Source: UBA4660 sp034408895
Lineage (GTDB): Bacteria > Bacteroidota > Bacteroidia > Flavobacteriales_D > Sanyastnellaceae
Reading direction: 5' to 3'
Length of the DNA stretch: 36,496 nt
Assembly (NCBI GenBank): GCA_034408895.1
Contig: JAWXCI010000087.1
Location: forward strand, 1 to 36,496
Shown: piece by piece, positions 1-7,329 of the stretch
Numbering within the stretch: position 1 is the stretch's first letter
How the letters are laid out: every line of letters starts with the position of its first letter
Made by a program: the position numbers and the translations under genes
The notes under the pieces: generated by a model
Databases searched by the model: none
What the model was told of the DNA's origin: nothing
What the model saw: only the letters and a program-made list of their open reading frames with translations

Positions 1-1605
1 ACCCACAAGCGGGTCACCGGATAGGGTTGTGCTAAATACTAATTCCACTACGTCTGAACAATTGTCTGTGGCATATACATCATCAGGAAGTTCGGGCATA
101 TCATCAGAACAGCCTACTATGATGGAAGCAGGAACGTTGTGGATTACGGGCGGTTCATTGTCCACAATGGTAATAGTTTGCGTTGCAGTGGCCGTGTTGC
201 CGCAAATATCCGTGACGGTCCATGTATAGATAATGGAAGATTCGGGACATCCGCCCATGGTGCCTTCGCCTCCTGGACAATCAAGCTCAAACGCCACATC
301 GCCACCACCGCTCACGTCAATGTCTACGCCTTGTGACAGATCAATGAAATTACCTGAATAAGTAACCCATCCTCCAATACCGTAGGCAGCAGATGCGTTG
401 TTTGCCGCCTCTCCAAGTTGAAAACCAAAATAGAGGCTGGAAGGCGCATGCTCCAGATTGATTAATGAGCCTGTGTAATCACCAAAACCCACAAGCGAAG
501 AGGTATTGCTTACGATATAATAAATCCAATTGAGATAATTGTTTCCTGCAAGGTTCCAATCATCCTTGTAACTGGTGGGCCAAGCCTGGTTGGACCAGGT
601 ATTCCAGTTCATGCCGTTAATCAAATCTAGGGTCAGGTAAAAACCGCCATTGGGATTTGTGCTACTTACCAAAGTGGCGGTAATCTGTGCAGATGCACCA
701 CTGCCCATGTCGGGAGTGTAAGTAATCTGGCCTTCCTCTGTGATGTAATAGCCTTGGCCTCCTAAAAATTCGAACAAAGCTAATGACCATACTGGAGCGT
801 CCATTTCAGGAGTGAGTAAAACACAAGGATCTCCTGGTAATGAACCCCCACCAATAACGGATTCGGTAAATACCATTTCCACTCCACCGGAACAATTATC
901 CGTTATCTCAACAATAGGCGGTGCGGGCGCTTGGTCCACACAAGAAATACTGGCGGAAGACGGGACACCTTCAATAACCGGTGGCTCGTTGTCAATGAAA
1001 TAAATAGTGTAGGCTTCCCCGGTTAGATTTCCGCAGTTATTGACGGCTGTCCAGGTGCGGGTTATCCATTGTTCACAAACATCACCGCCAGATGTCACAA
1101 CCATTTCAAGGCTCACTACTTCACCACATACTTCCACAGCTATCACATCCAGAGGTACTGAAGGAACAAGAGCATCGCATGGTAAGTATTGGTCTGAAGG
1201 AACATTGTAAATAACTGGACCTGTATCGTTAAACAATTCCAGTACGAGTTCGATCGTTGCGGTGTTTCCACAATCATCAGTAGCGATAAAAGTGATAAGC
1301 CACCATTCCGAACATTCGCCAGAAAGCTCGAACATACTCAGGATCTGAACATCCACTTCCGTATCGAGATTATCGGTTGCGGTTGGATAATCATCAGGGC
1401 CAAACACAGCACACGCAATGCTGAATATCTCAGGAAAATCATCAAAGACCGGAGGTATTGTGTCCGCTTCAATGGCTGCTGACACTGCGACCAGGGTAGT
1501 CATAAAGCCAGAACATTCAGGTAGATTTGCTTTCAGAGCATAAGCCACATTTGGCATTAGGTAAAGCGCTGCCGCACCTATTACGATAAGTAGATTTCTT
1601 TTCAT
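1..1605 (-). CDS. Secreted HYR-like repeat surface protein, 3' end off window
   Basis: The frame is open for 535 codons from an ATG at 1605 to the left edge, so the C-terminus is missing. Residues 1-23 are a signal peptide (MKRNLLIVIG... ending AYA). The rest is a chain of beta-sandwich repeats of about 85 residues with the cadence D.CGN..T, then D..PPVI..VP, a Cys, and a D.CS block. This resembles the HYR/Ig-like repeats of Bacteroidota adhesins. Residues about 271-420 interrupt the chain with a distinct domain (NGMNWNTWS, SYKDDWNL, GFQLGEAAN) that is shared with the protein starting at 34085. Proteins of this kind are normally exported by Sec and then T9SS to the cell surface, with a sorting domain at the C-terminus; that part lies outside the window. 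The role is inferred to be adhesion or surface display; no catalytic motif was seen. Confidence 0.85.
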   Translation of the reverse strand, partial: MKRNLLIVIGAAALYLMPNVAYALKANLPECSGFMTTLVAVSAAIEADTIPPVFDDFPEIFSIACAVFGPDDYPTATDNLDTEVDVQILSMFELSGECSEWWLITFIATDDCGNTATIELVLELFNDTGPVIYNVPSDQYLPCDALVPSVPLDVIAVEVCGEVVSLEMVVTSGGDVCEQWITRTWTAVNNCGNLTGEAYTIYFIDNEPPVIEGVPSSASISCVDQAPAPPIVEITDNCSGGVEMVFTESVIGGGSLPGDPCVLLTPEMDAPVWSLALFEFLGGQGYYITEEGQITYTPDMGSGASAQITATLVSSTNPNGGFYLTLDLINGMNWNTWSNQAWPTSYKDDWNLAGNNYLNWIYYIVSNTSSLVGFGDYTGSLINLEHAPSSLYFGFQLGEAANNASAAYGIGGWVTYSGNFIDLSQGVDIDVSGGGDVAFELDCPGGEGTMGGCPESSIIYTWTVTDICGNTATATQTITIVDNEPPVIHNVPASIIVGCSDDMPELPDDVYATDNCSDVVELVFSTTLSGDPLVG

Positions 1606-2296
1606 GATAGTTTTGAATTGTTTTAGTGGGGTGAATTTAGGCAGCAAATTTGATCAAAGGTGAATCCGGGTCGATTACAAATTTCCGGGATAATTTTACA
1701 TCTGTCACACCATCTTAAAGGGCGAAAAAGTGGACTAGTTGCGCTGTCAGTTGTACTACAATGAATGGCTTGAATGGTGTGCAGCGGAAAATAAAAGGCT
1801 AGGAAATCATATTTCTTTAACGGTTGCGGAAGGGGCCCGAGCAAGATTGCATTGTGGAGAAATTTATAGTCCGGAATCTAGCCTTGCAAATCTCATCGGG
1901 AAGATGATTGCTTTCGGGCATGAAGAAAGAAACTCCGCAAGCTGTGCAAATGGACAATCAAGGAGAAGCTTAACATGTTGAGGCGCTTCCTTTTTAATTT
2001 GATGATTTCATACGTTCATCACAAACCACCTACGCATCTCTAAACCTAAACATGGTCTATACGATCTGCGTGCTGCTCTTAAGGCTTCTCCTGAGTGAGT
2101 TCATGTCATACTGCCCCACAAATTGCTGTAAAGATGGTCGGGGAATGGATCCATAAATTTTGTTTGGAGCCCATTTTTAAACAACACACAAACATTTGCT
2201 CCAATCCAATAAGAACAAACCCTGCTGTGCAATTAAGCATCAACAGGGTTTTGAAATATTTTGGAGAACTCCTGTTTTCCAAAAAATGACCTCACT
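1606..2296. other. Gene-poor intergenic region
   Basis: About 690 bases without a convincing gene. Short open frames exist on both strands (for example 1739-1981 plus and 2095-2289 plus), but their translations are rich in Cys, Trp and His, look like nothing I recognise, and have no plausible start context. The part just right of 1605 should hold the promoter of the leftmost gene. I see no clear terminator or RNA structure. Confidence 0.5.
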
Positions 2297-2725
2297 TTAA
2301 TGTTCTACTGTCCTGATCAGGTTTCCATTTGAATCAAAAATCAAATGTTTCCCTTTTACTCTTGCTTCGTAGGACACTTCGCCATAAGCGTCTGTTATCC
2401 TTGATGCTTCCTTAACATCTTCTGCTGTGCAATGGCTGTTAACGTAGTCTAGTGCCAAAGGAGGAAGCGTGTTCACTGCAATATCGCCCCTGCTTTCCAC
2501 CAACATACCGGCCGAATCATAAGTGTGCATCCAATTCAATTTGTCCATTTTATGTTCTGCCACATAGTTAGTGCCATCCCTCCGCCATTCAACGCCATCG
2601 GTGGATGCATGGGTTTTCGAAAACGCACCGGTCACAGCAGGGGGAACATCCTTGTCCGACATTTTTTGCGCGTTTGCCTGCGTTAATGTTCCCGCGATAG
2701 CAATAATCAGCATTAATTTTTTCAT
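2297..2725 (-). CDS. Periplasmic PepSY-like (DUF2874/BLIP-like) protein
   Basis: A 142-residue protein with a clean signal peptide (MKKLMLIIAIAGTLTQANAQ) and a mature part of about 120 residues. The pattern VPPAVTGAFSKTHAS..GVEWRRDG..YVAEH is typical of the Bacteroidota PepSY-like/beta-lactamase-inhibitor-like fold. A second weaker half follows (LPPLALDYVNSHC..., then YEARVKGKHLIFDSNGNL). Members are small periplasmic proteins of unknown function, often present in several copies per genome; binding to an envelope partner is only an inference. It appears to be a single-gene unit. The family assignment rests on sequence pattern and is fairly secure; the function is unknown. Confidence 0.8.
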   Translation of the reverse strand: MKKLMLIIAIAGTLTQANAQKMSDKDVPPAVTGAFSKTHASTDGVEWRRDGTNYVAEHKMDKLNWMHTYDSAGMLVESRGDIAVNTLPPLALDYVNSHCTAEDVKEASRITDAYGEVSYEARVKGKHLIFDSNGNLIRTVEH

Positions 2726-3015
2726 GTTTGTTGGTTTAAATATCCCGCTGCTGGCGGGCCAGATGTGAATATTTTTTCACGGCTCAAAGATTATATTGCC
2801 GGAATACATGCGTTCTACATAATTCTTAAAAGGAATTGTAGCAATCACACTTTGAATTAAAAGGTAACCGTAACAGGTTGATTGCAGTGTTATAAGGTCT
2901 GTCACAATTTTGCATTTCAAAGGCACAAAACTGTCCAAGGGGACCTGATCTGAAGTGCAAACATCGATTGTGTCCAATAAGGCACATGAAATTCTTACTT
3001 GAATAAAATTACAGA
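2726..3015. other. Intergenic region
   Basis: This is the upstream region of the PepSY-like gene and extends to the terminator hairpin at 3016. A 66-codon open frame at 2777-2977 (minus) has no family resemblance and was not accepted. Nothing else was seen. Confidence 0.4.
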
Positions 3016-3042
3016 AAGCCCGCTCCTTGTGGAAGCGGGCTT
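3016..3042 (-). terminator. Hairpin terminator behind the porin-like gene
   Basis: The arms AAGCCCGC (3016-3023) and GCGGGCTT (3035-3042) form an 8-bp stem around an 11-base loop. It lies 46 bases past the stop of the minus-strand gene at 3088-3768. The T tract is short, so it is a modest intrinsic terminator that may work in both directions. Confidence 0.65.
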
Positions 3043-3087
3043 AATATTAATCCTGGCGAAGCAGTTATTTTATTCCGGATAGTTGAA

Positions 3088-3768
3088 TTAGAATAAGAAT
3101 GCCAAACCTATGTAACCTGCATTGGTTTTAATGCGGGTACGGTCGAGGATGTAGTAGGAATCAGTTGCAAGTGAATTGCTGTTGTCACTAATGTCGAACA
3201 AACCAAGCACTCCACGGTAGCCCAATCCCAGGCGAAAATTGCCTTCCGGGTTTAAGGCAAAGTCAACGCCTGCACCATAAGCCACACCGAGATCACCTTT
3301 TTTAACCACGAGTATAGCTTGAGTGGAATTGGTTCCATCGCCACCTGTCGTTTCAACGCTGCTTCCGGCACTGTACCCAATTTGAGGGCCACCAACTATA
3401 TTGAAATTGACCGCCTTGGTCCTGCCTGAATTCAGTGAAAGCATCAGAGGGATATTTACGTATCGCAAATTGATTCTGTGTTGTACATCTACATCATCAT
3501 ATTTCTGTGCAATTGATGTGTAAATAATTTCACCCTGAACACCCACATGTTCGCTGAAATTGTATCCGAGTAAAGCTCCCACACCATAGCCTAGAGTTAT
3601 TTCCCCCTTGACTGTGCCACCTGCGGAAGTATTAAGGTTGAGGGAAGAAAATGTTGGCATGAACCTCACACCAATTTCGCCTTTCTGTGCATCCGCCCTC
3701 AATACGCCCATCACCAGCAGAGCAGCGAGGGCAACGCTAATTTTGATGTTGTTTTTTGAATTTTTCAT
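3088..3768 (-). CDS. Outer-membrane beta-barrel protein, porin-family type
   Basis: A 226-residue protein with a signal peptide (residues 1-27, ending RADAQ). The mature part has alternating amphipathic strands typical of the Bacteroidota OMP_b-brl_2 family: KGEIGVRFMPTFSSLN, the short G.L.GYNFSEHVGVQGEI block, then LRYVNIPLMLSLN and GGPQIGYSAG. It ends with an aromatic residue (YIGLAFLF), as expected for BAM-dependent outer-membrane insertion. The size fits an eight-stranded barrel. The family is widespread and mostly uncharacterised, with no transport substrate assigned. The gene stands alone and is followed by a hairpin terminator. Confidence 0.88.
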   Translation of the reverse strand: MKNSKNNIKISVALAALLVMGVLRADAQKGEIGVRFMPTFSSLNLNTSAGGTVKGEITLGYGVGALLGYNFSEHVGVQGEIIYTSIAQKYDDVDVQHRINLRYVNIPLMLSLNSGRTKAVNFNIVGGPQIGYSAGSSVETTGGDGTNSTQAILVVKKGDLGVAYGAGVDFALNPEGNFRLGLGYRGVLGLFDISDNSNSLATDSYYILDRTRIKTNAGYIGLAFLF

Positions 3769-3945
3769 TTTGACTTTGTTTTAATTATGATTTATTTATG
3801 CCGCAAAGGTGATTGCAACCGCAAGTACAGATGTTGTACTATTATTTCTTTAAGTTGCATTATTCTCACCCCGGTGAAAGTTGTTATTTCCTCTTGGCGA
3901 GCATGACTGGTGGTATTCAGGTAGGAAGTGAGGAATGGTCAAAAA

Positions 3946-3967
3946 AATCCCCGCCTGAGCGGGGATT
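3946..3967 (-). terminator. Hairpin terminator behind the cupin gene
   Basis: The arms AATCCCCGC (3946-3954) and GCGGGGATT (3959-3967) form a 9-bp stem with a 4-base loop. The plus-strand A run at 3941-3947 becomes a T run in minus-strand transcripts. This is a good intrinsic terminator for the gene ending at 4015. Confidence 0.8.
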
Positions 3968-4014
3968 AGAGGAAATAACTTAAGTTATTTGAGCACGGGT
4001 ACTGACCATGAATT

Positions 4015-4521
4015 TTATTGCATGAGCTTCGCTTTTAGTACTCGCATTAGTTTGCTTCCTAGTGTAGTAAGAGTTAGGAGGACTGTAGTTTTCGTGTCTG
4101 CCAGCAAATTGTAAGCAACTCCAGAAGGTATTGTAAGCATTTGTCCCTGGCTAAGTACCGCAGTTTGATCGTTTGTTATTAATTGCATTTGTCCTTCCAG
4201 CACCTGGACGCTAATCAGGCCATCCGTGATATGTTGTACCGTTTCAGTGCCTTTGTGTAACATCATCATCAATATGCGTATATCACTGTTTTTAAAAACA
4301 GTAATGGCGTTATAGTCGCTGTTGCTCTTGATATTGCTCTTCACCTGTTCCATAACAGTGTGAAAATCTATGGGAATTAGCGGGACACTGGGTTTTCGCT
4401 CCTGTTTAGGTTGTGAATTTAACTCAATATATTTTCCTTTCCTCTTCGCAGAGGAATTTGGGCTAAAACTCATACCATCAATGATTTTATCTTGTGAAAA
4501 CTGTCTTCTTGCTCCTGTCAT
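4015..4521 (-). CDS. Cupin-fold protein with degenerate metal site
   Basis: A 168-residue soluble protein. The N-terminal 45 residues are charged and probably disordered (KRKGKYIELNSQPKQERKP). A single cupin domain follows, roughly residues 75-155. The pattern is recognisable (MMMLHKGTETVQHITDG, VLEGQMQL, LSQGQMLTIPSGVAYNLLA), but the usual HxH pair of cupin motif 1 and the His of motif 2 (PxGxxH) are not preserved; the latter is PSGVAYN. It is therefore unlikely to be a metal-dependent enzyme and may bind a small ligand or regulate something. An internal ATG at codon 16 is an alternative start. It is close to, and co-directional with, the small membrane protein gene at 4593-4910. The specific role is unknown. 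Confidence 0.72.
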   Translation of the reverse strand: MTGARRQFSQDKIIDGMSFSPNSSAKRKGKYIELNSQPKQERKPSVPLIPIDFHTVMEQVKSNIKSNSDYNAITVFKNSDIRILMMMLHKGTETVQHITDGLISVQVLEGQMQLITNDQTAVLSQGQMLTIPSGVAYNLLADTKTTVLLTLTTLGSKLMRVLKAKLMQ

Positions 4522-4592
4522 TCGTGTACGGGTTAATACTGAAAGATAAAATAGAAATTTAATCTTATGCTATAATCTATAGTTTACAATCC

Positions 4593-4910
4593 CTATAGCA
4601 GGAGAATCAACAGCAACAGAATAATTATGATTGCCCCAACTGAAATGTAAACACCACCACCTAATTCCCTAAGGGCACTTTCGATTGTGCGAACTTCTTT
4701 GCGCAATTCTTTCTTTTCGGAGGCGTTGAGGTTTGTCTTGTCCATCGAATTTATTTCATGCAGACGAGTGAGCAGCACCTCAGCTTGTGCTTCTTGAACT
4801 GTGGTGCTGGCATCAATTGCGGCAACGGATGGATCAGTTTCATTCATTTGGGCACCCATAGAACTGAAAAGAAGCAAGGCAGTCACCATGCAGATAGTTA
4901 ACTTTTTCAT
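4593..4910 (-). CDS. Small envelope protein with C-terminal hydrophobic anchor
   Basis: A 105-residue protein with a signal peptide (MKKLTICMVTALLLFSSMGAQ), a charged, probably coiled-coil middle of about 55 residues (LLTRLHEINSMDKTNLNASE, KKELRKEVRTIESALREL), and a C-terminal run of Ile and Leu after GGGVYISVGA that should span the inner membrane or form a hairpin anchor. I recall this layout, including the GGGVYIS segment, as a recurrent uncharacterised Bacteroidota family. It lies 71 bases upstream of the cupin gene on the same strand and could share its transcript. The function is unknown. Confidence 0.8.
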   Translation of the reverse strand: MKKLTICMVTALLLFSSMGAQMNETDPSVAAIDASTTVQEAQAEVLLTRLHEINSMDKTNLNASEKKELRKEVRTIESALRELGGGVYISVGAIIIILLLLILLL

Positions 4911-5115
4911 TTTGTAGTTTTTAGTTTGTCAATTTTTTTTAGGGGACAAATGTTTACCTAAGTCTACCGATGATCCTTACAAAATACTAAAAAGATGTTA
5001 CACGTATCACATGTTCGAAGCGTTTTTTATTGAACCAATCATTTTCAGTGGCCTCTCGACTTTGGCAATTGGACCAGTATTGCACGGTGAGGGAAAACCA
5101 GCAATAAATAAAAAA

Positions 5116-5142
5116 GGGCAGGTTCTGTAATTCTGCCTGCCC
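5116..5142 (-). terminator. Hairpin terminator in the 4911-5407 gap
   Basis: GGGCAGG (5116-5122) pairs with CCTGCCC (5136-5142) around a 13-base loop. It is flanked by an A run on the left and a T run on the right, so it can terminate in both directions. It lies about 270 bases past the stop of the regulator at 5408. The rest of the gap shows no gene. Confidence 0.75.
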
Positions 5143-5407
5143 CCTTTTTCTTTTAGTGTAAGTTTTTCAAACCTGGCGTACTTCCGGAAGTATTACTGCT
5201 ATGCCCGTTTTTCGCTTTGGAGTTTAAGCTTAATCGTTAACACTCTGGAACAATATCAGGCTAGAGATCGGTCATCCTGAATTTTCAAAGAACTGAGTGA
5301 ATCCTTTTTTGTATGGTTTGTTCTAATGCGCTAGAGTGTAGTGCTCACAAAAGTGATGAACGTCAGATACAGATGTTTTACATATATGCCGGAAATAATT
5401 GCGGAAA

Positions 5408-5911
5408 TCATACATTTTCAGAATGTAGTTGTCGTTGCTGCTGAAGGCGCCTGTAAGAGCCTGGTGACCACCCTGTAATCTTCTTGAACTGGTTGGATAG
5501 ATGAGCCACACTGCTATATTGCAAATGACTGGAAATCTGCTGAAGGTTAAACTCATTGTGCAGAAGCAATTGTTTCACTCTTTCAATTTTATGCAGGATA
5601 ATGAATTGCCTGATGCACACTCCTGTAATTGCCGAAAATGTATTGGCCATGTAAGTGTAGTCATATCCGAGCTTTGCACTGAAATAGACGGAATAATTTT
5701 CATTAGGCGCTAAGTTGGGCTGATAAACCATGTCTATTACTAAACATTTTATCTTCTGAGTCAGAATGTGTTTCTTATTAATTAGCAGGTCCCATCCTGG
5801 ATCGGGCAGGTTCATTTTAAGTTGATCTTGTTGGCCGGAAGTTATGTCATCCTGGATTTCAAACACACCACCACCCATGTCTTTGTACTGAAGTCCAAGG
5901 TTTTCAACCAT
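5408..5911 (-). CDS. AraC-type HTH regulator, paralogue of 6420-6980; start uncertain
   Basis: A transcription regulator with a C-terminal AraC-type helix-turn-helix. The recognition half is conserved with the neighbouring paralogue (LGYDYTYMANTFSAITGV, FIILHKIERVKQLLL, YSSVAHLSNQFKKITGWSPG). The N-terminal half is the small non-sugar-binding domain typical of this short Bacteroidota group. The first in-frame ATG is at 5911. Similarity to the paralogue continues upstream in the same open frame: the residues translated from 5968 read LKLCIKYPSCAHN, against MQLYIKYMVSPRC. No ATG is available there, so translation may start at the CTG at 5968, at another non-ATG codon, or the gene may have lost its start. 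It diverges more from the family than its paralogue. The ligand and targets are unknown. Confidence 0.72.
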   Translation of the reverse strand: MVENLGLQYKDMGGGVFEIQDDITSGQQDQLKMNLPDPGWDLLINKKHILTQKIKCLVIDMVYQPNLAPNENYSVYFSAKLGYDYTYMANTFSAITGVCIRQFIILHKIERVKQLLLHNEFNLQQISSHLQYSSVAHLSNQFKKITGWSPGSYRRLQQQRQLHSENV

Positions 5912-6065
5912 TTCTTTCAGCAGCCATGTATTGTGAGCGCATGATGGGTATTTGATGCAGAGTTTCAGGGAAATCAGATTTGCGAATTGATATTTAATTG
6001 TTGCGATAAAACCAGTTGTAAGGCTCGCTTGAAGTGCATTTACAAAACAGGAGTAAAAGAAAAAA

Positions 6066-6099
6066 AGGGCAATTTTCCGGTCATTACCGGGACTGCCCT
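6066..6099 (-). terminator. Long hairpin terminator between the two AraC-type genes
   Basis: The outer arms AGGGCA (6066-6071) and TGCCCT (6094-6099) enclose an inner CCGGT/ACCGG stem. There is an A run before and a T run after, so it is probably bidirectional. It should end minus-strand transcripts coming from 6420. The remaining sequence from 5969 to 6419 holds no gene that I can support. Confidence 0.78.
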
Positions 6100-6419
6100 T
6101 TTTCGTGTCAACTTAAATTTTTTCGGGTGGCCTTTTTTAGATAATGCTTTTTCCTGATCGCTTTTTTTTGTTCAACCGAATTACCACTTGCGAGAAGTTA
6201 CTGTTCCTTACCGAACAACAACATCAGATGAGCATCGGACATTTCGAAAAATTGTTTTAAGTTGCTTTTTGCCAGACTTCCCACAGTCTGGAACTTTAAC
6301 CTTTAATGTGTTTTTAGTTTAATTTTTTATCTTGCAATGCGGGACTTATTTTGCGTGGACAAAGCTGAATAGCCTTAACGCGAATTACCTTACACATCCC
6401 TTAAGAATCATTACATGAT

Positions 6420-6980
6420 TCACACGTTTTCCAGCACTTCTTTGCGCTTTCGCTTGAGCTGCTTATAAAAGCCAGGTGAAAGTCCTGTAATTTTCTTGAA
6501 TTGGTTGGACAAATGCGCAACACTGCTATAGTGCAGTTTGTAGGAAATTTCGGTGAGGTTTAGCTCGTCATAGATGAGTAATTGTTTTACCCTCTCTATT
6601 TTATGGATGATAATAAATTGCTGTATGGAGATTCCTTTCACCTCGGAAAAGATGTTGGCCAGGTAGGTATAGTCATAACCCAGCTTTTCGCTTATGTAAA
6701 AGGAATAGTTTACACCTGGCTGTTCGTCCATGTAGTGGATCATTTCTGTCACTACATTTTTTATTTTTTCTATCAGTATGCTTCTTCTATTGTCCAGCAA
6801 TTCCAACCCGGACATAAGTAGATTTTCTGACAATTGCTGGAGCTGATATGGGGTCAGGTCTTCTGTGATTTCGACCATGCCCAAGTCCACACTACCGTAG
6901 TTCAATCCCAATTTTTCTAGTTCTGCTTTCACCAGCATTTTGCAGCGGGGGCTTACCATGTATTTGATGTAGAGTTGCAT
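6420..6980 (-). CDS. AraC-type HTH transcriptional regulator
   Basis: A 186-residue regulator when started at the ATG at 6980 (MQLYIKYMVSPRCKM), which matches the usual N-terminus of this very common Bacteroidota family. An upstream in-frame ATG at 7043 would add 21 unlikely residues. The N-terminal half (KAELEKLGLNYGSVDLGMVE, then ITEDLTPYQLQQL) is a small domain, not the cupin of classical AraC. The C-terminal half has the two HTH motifs (ISEKLGYDYTYLANIFSEV, and LTEISYKLHYSSVAHLSNQF) and the KKITGLSPGFYKQ ending. It is followed by a paralogue on the same strand, suggesting tandem duplication. Targets are unknown. Confidence 0.9.
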   Translation of the reverse strand: MQLYIKYMVSPRCKMLVKAELEKLGLNYGSVDLGMVEITEDLTPYQLQQLSENLLMSGLELLDNRRSILIEKIKNVVTEMIHYMDEQPGVNYSFYISEKLGYDYTYLANIFSEVKGISIQQFIIIHKIERVKQLLIYDELNLTEISYKLHYSSVAHLSNQFKKITGLSPGFYKQLKRKRKEVLENV

Positions 6981-7329
6981 TTTTTTAGGTGGTGAGTTTA
7001 TGTTGAAGGTTGCGATTCTCTTATGAAAGCCAGTTCGCGACAATGAGTAGTGTGCAATTGCACCTTAACCAATTTGACCAGGTATAATGTTAGCATCAAA
7101 TGCAATCATAGAACCTGAATAAATTTCTTCCAAACCTAAAGCCTTTTTCATTCCACAACCGAAAATTTTTTTTTCGTGCATGAAAAAAACAGGAACCATC
7201 ATCGCTCTGGCGGCCGCGGCTTCACGAAAAAATTTTGCAATTTTTGCTGAACAGCTAAGCAATCCTGCTTCACTTCTGATAATGAGTTCTTCTTGATACA
7301 CAGAATTTGCACAGATTTCACTCCTCACA

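Noticed and set aside
1739..1981. 80-codon plus-strand frame in the left gene-poor region
   Set aside because: Non-ATG start, unusual composition and no similarity to anything I know.
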